From contig NW_026515440.1 in NCBI RefSeq assembly GCF_014898815.1, forward strand, positions 1-64,000: a stretch of DNA of 64,000 nt. The letters run 5' to 3'. The position numbers and the translations under genes were made by a program. The notes under the pieces are model-generated. The model worked only from the letters and a program-made list of their open reading frames with translations, had not been told where the DNA came from and did no database searches. The stretch comes from Panonychus citri. Lineage: Eukaryota; Arthropoda; Arachnida; Trombidiformes; Tetranychidae. This document shows positions 43,633 to 55,425 of the stretch, one piece after another (within the stretch, counting starts at the first letter, position 1; the number at the start of each line of letters is the position of its first letter).

Positions 43633-44193
43633 ATGGTTCGAGTTGTTGGAAACGAAAAGGGCAAAGATAAGGAAGGAGGTAAAAGTAAAGGTAAGGGCAA
43701 AGGTAAATCCAAAGCCGAAAATGAATCAAGTGATGAGTCTGAATTCGATGGAAGTATTGACCCTGCTAATATGTCCAATCCCCCTGAGGGTCAAGGTAAA
43801 TTTTACGATTCTGGTTCATCAGATGATGAAGATGATGATGCATCCATCGCTTCATCAAGTTCAAAAAAGAAAAAAGGTAAAAAAGGTCGAAGCCGAAGTC
43901 GAAGTGCCAGTCCAAATGCCAAAAAACAGAAAAAGGACACCGGTTCAATAGATAGTAATGAAGATGAATTCGCGGAAGATGATGAAATTTTCAAATCTAA
44001 AGGTAAAAGTGGCAAAACTCGCGGTGGTACTTCCTCTCGTGGTCGAGGTCGAGGTGGTTCTCGTGGCCGAGGAAAAAGTGGTAAAGGTGGAAAAGCAGCA
44101 CCAAAACCGGAAGAAAGTGAAGAGGGTGATGATGGTGAAGAAGAGAAAAAACCTGACCCAAAGGATAAAAAGGATAAAAAATCGAAAAAATAA
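43633..44193 (+). CDS. Charged Lys/Ser/RGG-rich nuclear-type protein
   Basis: 187 residues from the ATG at 43633. No globular domain. The order is a Lys/Gly tract (GKSKGKGKGKSKA), acidic Ser stretch, an RSRSRSASP basic segment that could be a nuclear signal, a second acidic patch, RGRGRGGSRGRGKSGKGG of RGG type, and an acidic-to-Lys tail. The composition fits a chromatin or RNA-binding accessory protein, but homology cannot be named. A single-exon gene is likely. AATAAA-like signals lie in the 200 bp downstream. Confidence 0.7.
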   Translation: MVRVVGNEKGKDKEGGKSKGKGKGKSKAENESSDESEFDGSIDPANMSNPPEGQGKFYDSGSSDDEDDDASIASSSSKKKKGKKGRSRSRSASPNAKKQKKDTGSIDSNEDEFAEDDEIFKSKGKSGKTRGGTSSRGRGRGGSRGRGKSGKGGKAAPKPEESEEGDDGEEEKKPDPKDKKDKKSKK

Positions 44194-44993
44194 TCAATCC
44201 AATTCTCGAGTAGAACACGAAAAAAAATCCCAATTACCGTTATTCCAATCATGAAATTCAATTATAATCATCAATCTTTTTCTTTCTCAATTTTACTCCA
44301 ATAACTTTTCATCTATTCCTCTGTTTACTATCATTATATTTACTTATGATTAGATTATATCTTTCATCTTTATTATTAATGAAATAAAATGATCTAATTT
44401 GTTAACACCTTATTGATTATTGATTCCTTTATGAATTTAATACCGTTTCTTATTAGGCTTCATTCTCGTTAATCTTAATCACAATAAACCATCAACATGA
44501 CAATTTCCCCTTTTATATATCACCAAATGTCCTACATTTATCGTAATGATTAAAGTAATCATGTTATTAACTGTAAGAGAGACAATTTAATTGATAACGA
44601 GGTTTCCCTTGGATTTTATCAATTTGTCTTAATTTTATTACATTGACAATCTGATCACCAATTCAATTGTGAGTCTTATTAACTACGATTGTAAATGAAG
44701 CATTATTTTAATGTCTATTTATTTTCAGCAACAATTAAATTTACCGTTAATTTGTTCATCATTTTTGATTTTCTAAATCAAATATCACCCTGATATCTAA
44801 AAGTTTTGGATAATCAATTTCTGTTAATTCAGTGTCGACTTAATCATCATCAATGGTTACTATCGATTTAATCAATCACTTAATTGTTTTGCGAGTTATG
44901 AAATCATAGAAATGTTTACCGAATCATTTTGATTAATGTATTAGTGTATTGTTTGCCACAGTTTTAATTAGTGTTGTTAATTGTTTGAAAATC

Positions 44994-47900
44994 ATGGAGA
45001 CATTGGCTGGTTTTGATGGAGTTTCAATTGATCGTGTCCAGTTTGTTGATCTTTATCCCGAAAATTTCAAATGTGACCAATGTGGACTATTAGTTAAATT
45101 GATTGTTAAAACATCAGCTCCATTTAAATTAACAGAAAATGGATTTGAAGATTCATCTCTTAATCCACCTTCACGTCCAAGGTGTGGTCATAAGTTTTGT
45201 AATCCATGTTTTAATTCAATCTCATCTGATGGTCGACTCTTAAAGTGTCCAATCGACTCGTTAATTGTTCCCAAAAAAGAGGTGAGTTAATTTAATCTAA
45301 CGGTTAATCTTTACCAGATTAATTAAACATGTGAAAAACTTGATTCGGTAAAAGTTATCGAATCCATTAGATTGATCCAATTAGACAATTAGGTATTGAA
45401 AATTGTCCATTAATTGTGATCATTTAAAACAAAATGGAAAATATTAATTGTTGAGAATTAATCATCCATCTAATCTGCAATCATCTTAATTAATTACTCT
45501 ACAATCTAAACACTTGTAACATAAGGATATTATTTATCAACCATTTTCATTTAATGAGGGTAATATTTTGTGTGATTAAATTTAATTGTTGAACATCAAT
45601 CATATTGATTGTTTGAGTAGATTTTGATTTCTTTGTTTGGTAAAATTCAACATCAGCAAAAATTATTACAATCAGAACAATCAGTTTATCCGTAATTAGT
45701 GATTGATTGAGTTACATTTACGATGATAATTATGATTATCATTATTATCGTTTATTAATTATTACACTTTTTTAGTATTTATAACATTATGTATATGTTG
45801 ATGATGATGATGAATAGATGAATGGAAGTGATCGTGATATTGATTTTACAACATTAATTAGATCACTAATTAAGGAAATATTATGTGAATGATCTTACAA
45901 GGGATTGTAATGAAAAAAGGAAGTGTCAATTGAGAGAATCAGTCATGACAATTGAAGTTTGTGCTTTTGTCATGGATAATTTAACTAATAATAATTCAAA
46001 TGTTGATATAAATGAGATGAAAAGTCTGAATATGAAAAATAGTAACGTTTCGTTATAATCTTAGAGGGTCAGAGGTTAAATTATCTTCATGTTGGTCAGT
46101 GGTCCGAGAATCTCGATGTGGTGTAAAGTTAATTTCAATGGTTTCATTGTTGAAACGTAGGATTGGAGGTCGATCTCCGTTAGGTTTTGGTGTACTTTTA
46201 AGAGCCGTTTCATTGACCATTGACATGTCCCATCCTGATTTAGGGATAGATTGTGTTGTCTCATCGGGTTCGGCTATTCGAACTGTCCTTTTATTGGCAT
46301 TGGATGATAATCGCTTGGCTTTAGCTTTGGCATGGCTTCTCCATAAAAGATATTCAAGAATTAAACTTCTCAGAGAGATGATTATTCCTAGAACATTTTT
46401 CACGATGAAAATTGAAAGGGATCGATCATAGGCAGCGGCAAGGTGAATACGAATAAACAAATAAGGGATATTAACGTTGAAAAGACGGATGAAATGGACA
46501 AATACATTGGTACCATAAATGTGTCTCTCTGGATGATTTCGGATAACTGTTTCCTCTGCTTGACTTTTCTTATGTAACTTTGAAAGTTGATAAATACCAA
46601 GAGTTGGATAGACAACGTTAAGAGATCCTAAGGCAACTATGGTGTAGATCAGTGGTTTAGATATATGAGGTAAATGGATAACTTGTTTGGTTATCGGGTC
46701 GATATCGGGTGTAACTAGTTCAAGGAAAAAGATGAGATCGAAAATTTCAAAGGTTGTATGGCCGATAAGTTCATCTGTTAATGTCTTTGACCAGCTACGG
46801 TGAACTTCATCTTCCAAATTTTTATGAACTTCAATCCAGAGTAAAAAGATTAGAGCAGTACAGGCGAGAGCAACTTCAAACAATTTAGATCCAAATCGAG
46901 CAGTATCATCGCCAGAGGTCATTTTGATTAGAACATCGTTGGTGAAGAAGATGAAAATTTTGAAAACCAAAACAATTGAATAGAGAAACCAAGAGATATA
47001 ACTTAAGGGTAGAACACCCATTGTACGGGGTAACCTGGTACCGAAAAGTTGTTGGCCTGTTCTTGCCTGAGGGCACAGAGAACCATAGGTATTGATGTTA
47101 ATTGTTGAGACTGTTGGATCACCACCACCACCAGCGGAAGGTTGTTTTTGCATCATCCAACTGGAATAATGTCTTTTAGCCATTACAATGGCGATGATGA
47201 ACAAAACCATGATCATAACATCAATTAGAAATAGAAAATACCAGCCAACGGCTCCTCTACTATAGTAAATGATATAATAATCAAGAAAAAAGCTTTGAAG
47301 ACAAAGGGCAATCGCCAGGGCAAGACCTTCAAGAATTTTCCATGATTGTAACCAGCAAATGATACAAATTGCTTTTCCATTGTTGAATAAATGTTCCAAA
47401 CTAGTGGCAATATCTTCCCTTCTGATACCATCTACATCACTTTCACTACAAGCACCATTACAATGGTGATGGTGATTCCGAAGACTTGAATGGGAACTTG
47501 TCCGGGAAAGATTCATCTTTCAATTGGATTCCAATAATTCTGAGGAAAAACAAAAGAGAAAAACAATCAAACTAAACAACAGAATAACATTAACAATTAG
47601 CAAGTAAACTCTTACCTTTTAAATAGATGAGGAAATAAATGATGATAAAATGAGAATAGAAAAGTTTACAGAGAGATAAACAGAGAGAGAGAGAGAGAGA
47701 GAAAAAACTTTTAGGGTGAGACCACTTGAAGAATGAGATTGAATTAATCTTCCTCTAAACAACAGTAAACATTGGATACATGGCAATAGATTGCAAGTGG
47801 AAAAAGGAGGAAAACATTAAATCCATAAATTGGTCTAATTGTGATAAACAACAATTAACAGCAACAAGTAAATGAAACAATAAGAGGTTCAAGTTAATCT

Positions 47901-49521
47901 AGTTAACAACAGAAAAATTAATCAACAAGTGACTCAACACTCGATGGGCGTTTACGTTTCCATGGTTACCAAACATATGGACCAAATTGTTTACACATTC
48001 AACTCGATTCTCTAATTGGATTAGTGTTTTAATTGTTATTCATCTAATTTAATTAGTCTCGTAGAATGTTAATTAATTATATTCGATTGTTTTGTTCTGT
48101 GGCATCCATTTCATGGAACTTTGTTTTTTCTTGTTCTCTTCTATTCTCTCTGAAAATCATTTGATATTTACTTTATTTTCTGATGACAATTAGAAACTGT
48201 TTCTTATTATCCAGTGAATTTGATTAGTGATTAAATAGGTAATTTGTTCAACAATCTAAAGTTGAATTAAACTTAAATTGGATAAATATTTCATCATTTT
48301 CAATGTGATTCTTTGATTTTGTTTACATTTTTCTTTCTTTCTTTTTAATTTCTTTCTAATTGTTGGTGGAAATGTTTTCTTTTGATCATTGAAATTTCTA
48401 GTTTACTGAGGATCGATTGGATTCTGAGACCATTTTGGATAAAGATGTTTACTGTTCATATCGAAGTCGTGGTTGTAAAAAGACCTGTCGCTTGAGAGAT
48501 TTAAAAGTAAGCTAATTAGTGTCGAAATCTATTCTGACAATTAACTAACTATTGTGATATTTAGTTAACATTGACTAATATTGAATTTTCTTGTCTCTCT
48601 TTTTGTTTCTGTTAGGATCACATGAGAACTTGTGTCTATGGGGTAATTAACTGTCCACTTAAGTGTGGAGAGGGAATCGTAATTAAAAAGCTTCCATCTC
48701 ATATGGCAATGGAGTGTCCAAGACGAACAATTAGTTGCTCATTCTGTGAAGATGATATTCCATTACAATCAAAAAAAGATCACGAATCTAATTGTTCCCG
48801 TCGACCTACAATTTGTACCTATTGTAAGCGTAAAATGGCCTTTGGAGATTTGAGGAAACACTATGACATTTGTCCAGGTAAACCAAGAACCTGTAGATTA
48901 ACACCAATGGGATGTAAATTTGTGGTAAGTTAATTGTAATTTAGATAATCAATTACGATTATTGATTAATCAACTTTTCTCTCTCTCTCTCCAAATCAAA
49001 GGGAACCAAAGATGAAATTGAACAACATGAATCAATCTGGAAAATTCATGTCGATCCAATAGTTAAATATTTCTCAAGTAGAAATGATAATTACTCAGTA
49101 AGTTAATCAAACTTGTAATTAAACTAAATTCTAATAGTCTATTCAACTATTATTTCCACAATTGAATTAAGGATGACCTTAAATTACGAGTTAATGATAC
49201 ACTGACCGTAGTAAAGGAATTGAATGAAGAAAATAAAACATTAAAACGAAGTTTGGAAAAATTATCATTCCAATTGCAAACAATTATCGGAGACAATTCA
49301 ATCTTAAAGGAGACAATTAACAAGATGGAATTAAAATTTCAAGCAACAATCGAATCGATGACAGATGAACAAAAGTTTCTACTCGACGAAATTCAGGTTT
49401 GTTTCAAACTTCGAAACTAAACAAAAACTTTTCGAAAAACTTTTAAATTGACTAATCACCTTTTCTTAATTGTTTGCAGCGTTTGAAAGATATCGTAATC
49501 ATTGGAGAATCATCCGTATAA
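44994..49521 (+). CDS. TRAF-like RING/zf-TRAF protein without MATH domain
   Basis: Six phase-0 exons: 44994-45281, 48402-48506, 48616-48924, 49002-49097, 49172-49396 and 49480-49521, giving 354 residues. Exon 1 has a RING-like Cys/His set (CDQCG...CGHKFCNPCF...CPID). Exons 2-4 carry TRAF-type zinc fingers (CSYRSRGCKKTC, CPLKCGEGI, CSFCEDD, CTYCKRKM). Exon 5 is a coiled coil, and the protein ends soon after with no TRAF-C/MATH domain. It may act as an E3 ligase or adaptor in immune or stress signalling. Intron 1 (3.1 kb) holds TMEM121 on the opposite strand. A partial copy of the last exons lies at 54737. Confidence 0.75.
46053..47516 (-). CDS. TMEM121/hole-family membrane protein
   Basis: 487 residues in one exon. 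At least six hydrophobic segments: around residues 50-80, 85-110, 165-190, 215-235, 290-310 and 365-395. Family marks are ISWFLYSIVLVFKIFIFF, a DLIFFLELV segment, SIFIVKNVLGI, and the terminal DPLRL comparable to the DPLDT ending of TMEM121. It is longer than the roughly 320-residue vertebrate protein because of a His-rich N-terminus and a polar C-terminal tail. The molecular function of the family is poorly known. The gene lies wholly in intron 1 of the TRAF-like gene, antisense to it. Confidence 0.75.
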   Translation of the reverse strand: MNLSRTSSHSSLRNHHHHCNGACSESDVDGIRREDIATSLEHLFNNGKAICIICWLQSWKILEGLALAIALCLQSFFLDYYIIYYSRGAVGWYFLFLIDVMIMVLFIIAIVMAKRHYSSWMMQKQPSAGGGGDPTVSTININTYGSLCPQARTGQQLFGTRLPRTMGVLPLSYISWFLYSIVLVFKIFIFFTNDVLIKMTSGDDTARFGSKLFEVALACTALIFLLWIEVHKNLEDEVHRSWSKTLTDELIGHTTFEIFDLIFFLELVTPDIDPITKQVIHLPHISKPLIYTIVALGSLNVVYPTLGIYQLSKLHKKSQAEETVIRNHPERHIYGTNVFVHFIRLFNVNIPYLFIRIHLAAAYDRSLSIFIVKNVLGIIISLRSLILEYLLWRSHAKAKAKRLSSNANKRTVRIAEPDETTQSIPKSGWDMSMVNETALKSTPKPNGDRPPILRFNNETIEINFTPHRDSRTTDQHEDNLTSDPLRL

Positions 49522-50330
49522 TTAAGACAATCAATGGAACCATCGACATTAAATCAATTATTTCAAACCCAATCGAAAGATCAAAATTCGAGATACTTTC
49601 GATGCTTAATTGTTATGTTCAAAAATAACATTTTTTACTTATTTTAATCCTTATAATTAACATTTTTCATCAACAACATGATTTTTGGTAATCATTTAAA
49701 TAATTAACTATAAAAAAAAAATTTAACGTTAAAGTTGATCAATGCATTAGAATTTTTCTTAAAAACTTAATTAGTAAAACTATTGATTATTTTTACAGTG
49801 GACAAGAATTAACTTTGCCTAAACTTTGGCATTTTACTTGTTTTGTTACATGAGCTTAATCTTGACCAACGATTGAAAATTAGCTAAAAATGGTTTGAAA
49901 AAAAAATTTGAATAGCCGCTAACAGCAAATCTTGCAGCTCGAAAATGTATAAACATCGTTTTTAATTGTCTCATATTGTCCATCTAATTTTTCCAAATTT
50001 AAACAAATCGATGGTTCCAATTTAAGTTGATTAATACAATATTTGTCTTGGATAAACTGACTGGTCGGAATACCTGGTGACATGAAACCAAGGGTGAAAA
50101 GAGCAAAATAAATGTCCAACCTGAGGAAAGAAAGAAATTCAATCAACTCTGAAAGAGATAATTTTGAAATCTTTTTGAAAATTTTCGACATTATCGACTA
50201 ATTGTAGAGTTAATTTAGTTTTTAATTGTAAACAAATGAAAAAAAGTCACATTAACAATCAAGAAGATCAACTAAATCACTTGTTGATTCTGTTTTTGGG
50301 AATAACAACATTCTCAATGTTACCAAGTTT
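49248..50330. repeat. Duplicated segment, copy 1 (TRAF end plus SLC46 start)
   Basis: Matches 54737-57489 in the same orientation, but with two internal deletions (equivalent to about 55405-56714 and 56737-57100). The second junction shares a TCGA microhomology. This copy keeps the live TRAF 3' exons and a dead SLC46 stub. Confidence 0.85.
49919..50191 (-). pseudogene. SLC46-type transporter stub
   Basis: The first 83 residues are nearly identical to the gene starting at 57346, then a deletion joins YTFS to an out-of-frame CKICC end. Most of the transporter is gone. It marks the decayed half of the duplication. Confidence 0.85.
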
Positions 50331-50363
50331 TTCTTTTGGTCAGTTACGGTGGTGATCTTGAGT

Positions 50364-52445
50364 TTAGAATAGTTTGTTATCAAATTCGACCATCAATAGA
50401 TATCGAATTTTTATTTGGTTCACATCATAGACAATGAATTCATTGTAAAGTAAAGAAGTGTCTTTAACGCCGGTTGGTTTTCCAGGTCCACAAGGAACGA
50501 TAACACCTTCATCGATAGTTTTAGACTTCTTTGGGTCTGGAGCCGTTTTACCGACACCCTTAACACTGTGTTTTCCTTTTGGAAGATCAGTGATGAAATC
50601 AGCTTGAGTAAGTTCCAGCCTAAAGAAAAGAAAGAAAAGAAAAAGTAAATAAATAATTCAAGACTCTAATTGTAATTGTATTGACAATCAAGTAGAAATT
50701 ATTTCTATTCAATCAGAACTTACATTTCACCAAGTGCCACTTCACATAAGGCAAGTATACCAGTGTTGTTGTTACTTCGTGGATGACAATAGTTGGCACT
50801 TTTAGTGGCCATATCGGCAAAGTAAACACCCTTTCCAAACATGTAACCAGTAACTGGTGCTTCTGGTGGAGCGATTCAGAGACCTTGTAAAAAATGAATA
50901 AATCCTTATTCAAATTAATGGGCATCTGATTTTCATCTAATATTCTGGCTGCAGAATATCAAGAGATAAACAAATTGTTATTCTTAGCATGTTAGTGACC
51001 ATGTATGGATTAACTCATGATACTTGGCGGTATATCATGCAAGGAATATAAAAGTACAATTGGAACAGGAGGAAAAGGAAAACAACAATTACCTGATTTA
51101 AATGATTTAACTTTACTCTTGTTGACCAGATTAACGAATCTTTTAGCAACATCTTGAGCTCCCCATTCACTTAATCCATGCTTGACAATAACCGATGGAA
51201 TATCTTCAATATTTGCTTTCTTCATTTCCTCGATCACTTTCTCGTTAACCAGGATCACGTTATTCTGTTCAGATTGTTCAACCTTATCCGATCCTTTATC
51301 GATTTCTTTGTCATTGGTGATACCGAATAAAACTGTTCGATCGAAATTGGTAACAACTGAACCACCCAAATCTGTGATTGCTTTCTTGTAGTCTTTCAAT
51401 GGTTTACCAAGTTTGCCAAATATGACGATCTTATGATCTTTTAATGGCTTCGATGGATCAATTTTATGTTCACTTTCATTATCATTTCCATTTGATGATG
51501 ATGCCACTTTAGCTATGTCCACTGCGTCGACTGGCCCTTGAACTTTACCCATAACTCGGACTCGAGGTTTATACTTGTATTTAGCCAAAAATTCGTAGAT
51601 TTCTTTGTATTCAGTAGGCACTTTGAATGGTTTACGAGCTGGTTTTACAGTTTCGTAGACACACTTGACACAATCAGAAACCATTCCACTGCAAATGTAA
51701 CCAGCAATACGGAAATACAGCTGACCAGTTTTACACTCAGGACATTTACTTAAGGCACCAAACGCCATTGCGTCAGCAACAACTTCTGCTTTTCGTCCTC
51801 TATCTTTTGGTGGATCATAATTATTGTGCAAAAGTAGAACATCGAGCTCATTGGCTTTCAATGTTTTCAATTGATCGATGTATTTGTACAACAGATTTGA
51901 TTGTTCTTGAAGTGATTTTTCTAGTTCTTTGTCCGCTTTGTCAACTTTACTTTTCTTAGGCTCACTTTGGCCTTTAGTGCCATTAGTTTCAGCTGCCACT
52001 TTTCGTTTGGTTCCACTTAATTTGGGTAACTTTTTCTTGAGTATTTGTCGATCAGAGGCCTCAAGTCCATCAAAATTAGGTAACTTATCAGCAGAATCAA
52101 AGAAACCCAACTCTTGTCGAGCGGAGACAAAACAATCAACATGGAAAAATCTTGGTAAAGCTCGACCAAGTCTCACGGCAGCATCAGATTCTTCATCAGT
52201 TTTAGAGATTCGGACTTCATTCAGGGAAATTTTCGATTCACAAAGTACACAAGTTTCTTTACCAGATTTCGAATATTCAACACCAAAATCAGATAAACAG
52301 GCGGTGGCACCCGAAGCATTTCCAATCGTGATTCATCCTAAATGATTTTCCCTTTACAATTGCGGCAACAATCTTGAGCACTTTTAGCATATTCACACCT
52401 GTAGGGTTGATCAATTCTTAAACTGGCGTTTGGTTCATCGCCCAT
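50364..52445 (-). pseudogene. PARP1 pseudogene with missing exons
   Basis: From 52445 the first zinc finger starts (YRCEYAKSAQDCCRNCKGKI), then a TAG at 52340-52338 and loss of the rest of that finger. Finger 2 (FGVEYSKSGKETCVLC), the third zinc/PADR1 region (CPECKTGQLYF) and BRCT (HKIVIFGKLGKPLKDYKKAI) are open down to a donor at 51093. WGR, the helical domain and half the catalytic domain are missing. The next exon has GL, a TGA at 50879-50877, then IAPPEAPVTGYMFGKGVYFA. The last exon ends near 50364 with the NEFIVYDVNQIKIRYLL tip. Two in-frame stops and missing domains argue against function, although the middle 388 codons are intact. Confidence 0.75.
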
Positions 52446-52709
52446 GTTGACATGAAAGAAAAAAAAACCTAAACAGATTAAATAGTAAAATTAAAACAAA
52501 AGTAAACAGTTTATTTTAAATGAGAAAGTTAATCGACTAAAAAGTTTATCACCTGTTTAGCCAGCGGCTAATGACTCATTAGCCGAAATCGACTCCATTG
52601 CGCATGTGCAGCAAATAGTAAACAAAATTTTTAAATTTTCTCAGCGCAACTTTTTTAGTTTGTTGTATTTTGAGTTCTATTAAACATCATAGTGTTTTTA
52701 TTTACTGAA
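52446..52709. promoter_or_regulatory. Divergent intergenic region between PARP1 remnant and WDR33
   Basis: About 260 bp between head-to-head starts, with a GC-richer patch (GCGCATGTGCAGC near 52600) in otherwise AT-rich DNA. A shared bidirectional promoter is likely by layout only. Confidence 0.35.
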
Positions 52710-54431
52710 ATGAGTAAAGAATTTTTACCAACTGTTTATCAGGCAACTGAATTTGATGGTAAGCGATTGCGAAAGGCAATCGCGAGAAAAACAGTTGATT
52801 ACAACTCATCAATTATAAATATGCTTGAAACGAGAATTGTAGCTAAAAATCATCATGATAGGAGAGCCATTCAACCTGATTATGGTTATTATCCGCTATT
52901 GTTACCTCCGATGTCTTTTGGTGATAATCCTGTTAACTGTGTTACAACTAAATTTGTTCGTGCATCAACCAATAAAATGAGATGTCCAATATTTTGTACA
53001 ATTTGGACACCTGAAGGTCGACGTTTAGTCACTGGTGCCTCAAGTGGTGAATTCACTCTTTGGAATGGTTTGACATTCAATTTTGAGACAATTTTACAAG
53101 CTCACGATTCTGCTGTTCGAGCAATGGTTTGGTCCATGGACGATTTGTGGATGGTAACCGCTGATCAATCTGGTAATATCAAATATTGGCAGAGTAACAT
53201 GAATAATGTTAAAATGTTTCATGGGCATGAAAGTCCAATCAGAGGCCTTTCCATGAGTCCATCAGGAGCTGACTTTGCCACCTGTTCTGATGACGGAACC
53301 ATAAAGATATGGGACTTTTTGTCTTGTAAAGAAGAAAGAACTCTTCGAGGACATGGATCTGATGTCAAAGCCATCGATTGGCATCCAGATAGTGATTTGA
53401 TTGTTTCCGGCAGCAAAGACAGTCAACAACCTGTTAAGCTATGGGATCCAAGAGTTGGCACCAATTTGGCCACCTTACATGCACATAAAAATACTGTAAT
53501 GGACGTGAAATGGAACCAAAACGGAAATTGGCTTCTAACCGCTTCGAGAGATCATTTGATCAAAATTTTTGATATACGTAATATCAAAACAGAAATGCAA
53601 GTTTTCAGAGGCCATAAAAAAGAAGCTTGTTGCTTAACTTGGCATCCCATTGACGAGTCTCTTTTCGCTAGCGGTGGATCGGATGGATCCATTTTATTTT
53701 GGGAAGTGGGGGTTGATAAAGAAATTGGTGTAATTGAGTCAGCTCATGAATCTGTTGTATGGTCGCTAAGCTGGCACCCTTTAGGGCATATTTTAGCTTC
53801 TGGATCTAATGACCATTCTTGCAAATTTTGGACAAGAAATCGGCCTGGTGATAGAATGGTGGATAAATATAACCTCAACGAAAAAACACAAGAATCTAAA
53901 TATTGTGATGAAATGAAACTTTCTGACTCCATACCAGGTATTTCTAAAGAAAAAAGTGAAGATATTTTCCCTGAAATGGTTTTCGATAAATCACCTGTTG
54001 AGATCTTCCCACCTGTTGAATCAAAATTGGCAGAAGAAGGTGAACAACAGCGAAAAGTTCCATTCTCCAAACCTATTCCAAAAGATTTCGCTGATCAATG
54101 GTCTGAGAAGACATCTCAACCTGTGACACTTCCACCGTGTGAGATGGATGAACAATATAATCCTGATCATCACCATCACCATCACATGGACCTAAATTAC
54201 AATTTACCACCAAACCGATCTCCATATATTCATGGTCCTCCAATGAGACGACCTTATCAATACCCACCTGATCCACCTCCAATGCCTCCTCATATGAGAC
54301 GTGGTGATATGCATAGGGGAGACTATGATTTTCATTTCTATAATCATCCTGAAGACAATTCATTTGGAAATTTTCATGGTTTTTCTGGACACTTGGCACA
54401 CAAAAAGAGACACTTTTCCAATCGCAAATAA
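52710..54431 (+). CDS. WDR33: WDR33, polyadenylation-signal recognition subunit
   Basis: 573 residues from ATG 52710; an upstream in-frame GTG is less likely to start it. The N-terminus has the FDGKRLRKAIARKTVDYN block, and the conserved TTKFVR and CPIF...WTPEGRRLVTGASSGEFTLW open the WD40 propeller. Seven WD repeats run to the FWTRNRPGDRM signature near residue 395, then a VPFSKPIPKDF block and a His/Pro-rich tail. WDR33 works in CPSF with CPSF30 to bind AAUAAA and specify mRNA 3' ends. It lacks the long collagen-like tail of the vertebrate protein. It is a single exon, with an AATAAA at 54493. Confidence 0.9.
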   Translation: MSKEFLPTVYQATEFDGKRLRKAIARKTVDYNSSIINMLETRIVAKNHHDRRAIQPDYGYYPLLLPPMSFGDNPVNCVTTKFVRASTNKMRCPIFCTIWTPEGRRLVTGASSGEFTLWNGLTFNFETILQAHDSAVRAMVWSMDDLWMVTADQSGNIKYWQSNMNNVKMFHGHESPIRGLSMSPSGADFATCSDDGTIKIWDFLSCKEERTLRGHGSDVKAIDWHPDSDLIVSGSKDSQQPVKLWDPRVGTNLATLHAHKNTVMDVKWNQNGNWLLTASRDHLIKIFDIRNIKTEMQVFRGHKKEACCLTWHPIDESLFASGGSDGSILFWEVGVDKEIGVIESAHESVVWSLSWHPLGHILASGSNDHSCKFWTRNRPGDRMVDKYNLNEKTQESKYCDEMKLSDSIPGISKEKSEDIFPEMVFDKSPVEIFPPVESKLAEEGEQQRKVPFSKPIPKDFADQWSEKTSQPVTLPPCEMDEQYNPDHHHHHHMDLNYNLPPNRSPYIHGPPMRRPYQYPPDPPPMPPHMRRGDMHRGDYDFHFYNHPEDNSFGNFHGFSGHLAHKKRHFSNRK

Positions 54432-54736
54432 ATAATTAATATTGTACATATTGTATATCTGTATTATTGTATCCTTTTTTAAATTTGACAAAAATAAAAC
54501 CAATTCTATTTAATTTATTGAAAACATTTTTCTTATCAACACAATTTATTATTAATTAATTAATCATTTTATTTGAAGTTCATTACGATTAAAAGAAATC
54601 AGTATTCCTATTAGATTTTACAATAACGTGGTTGCTGATGGTTGTGTTGAAAGAGCACTTGTTGAGTTTCGAGAGACAGCTTCATGTCCATGAAGGTAGA
54701 AACCGATCTGTTCGCGAAACGCTTTAAAAAGGTTAT

Positions 54737-55406
54737 GAAGTTTGGAAAAATTATCATTCCAATTGCAAACAATTATCGGAGACAATTCAATCTTAAAGGA
54801 GACAATTAACAAGATGGAATTAAAATTTCAAGCAACAATCGAATCGATGACAGATGAACAAAAGTTTCTACTCGACGAAATTCAGGTTTGTTTCAAACTT
54901 CGAAACTAAACAAAAACTTTTCGAAAAACTTTTAAATTGACTAATCACCTTTTCTTAATTGTTTACAGCGTTTGAAAGATATCGTAATCATTGGAGAATC
55001 ATCCGTATAATTAAGACAATCAATGGAACCATCGACATTAAATCAATTATTTCAAACCCAATCGAAAGATCAAAATTCGAGATACTTTCGATGCTTAATT
55101 GTTATGTTCAAAAATAACATTTTTTACTTATTTTAATCCTTATAATTAACATTTTTCATCAACAACATGATTTTTGGTAATCATTTAAATAATTAACTAT
55201 AAAAAAAATTTAACGTTAAAGTTGATCAATGCATTAGAATTTTTCTTAAAAACTTAATTAGTAAAACTATTGATTATTTTTACAGTGGACAAGAATTAAC
55301 TTTGCCTAAACTTTGGCATTTTACTTGTTTTGTTACATGAGCTTAATCTTGACCAACGATTGAAAATTAGCTAAAAATGGTTTGAAAAACAATTTAAATA
55401 GCCGCT
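54737..55406 (+). pseudogene. Copy of the last TRAF-like exons
   Basis: Matches 49248-49918 with few differences: the second half of exon 5, the intron, the last exon and the 3' flank, but none of the upstream exons. It starts abruptly after the WDR33 3' end. The intron acceptor reads TTTACAG instead of TTTGCAG. Not a gene by itself. Confidence 0.85.
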
Positions 55407-55425
55407 GGCGGTTCTTTGGGTACAT

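Noticed and set aside
43803..44261. 152-residue antisense frame over the charged gene
   Set aside because: Shadow of the plus-strand Lys/Ser/RGG-rich gene, with complementary repeat codons.
46053..47516. First thought: TMEM26
   Set aside because: The order of SYISWFLYSIV, FDLIFFLEL, FIVKNVLG and terminal DPLRL matches TMEM121 better.
54618..54736. Minus-strand frame ending STQPSATTLL
   Set aside because: Reads into the duplicated TRAF segment; a possible stray exon but no splice partner or homolog seen.
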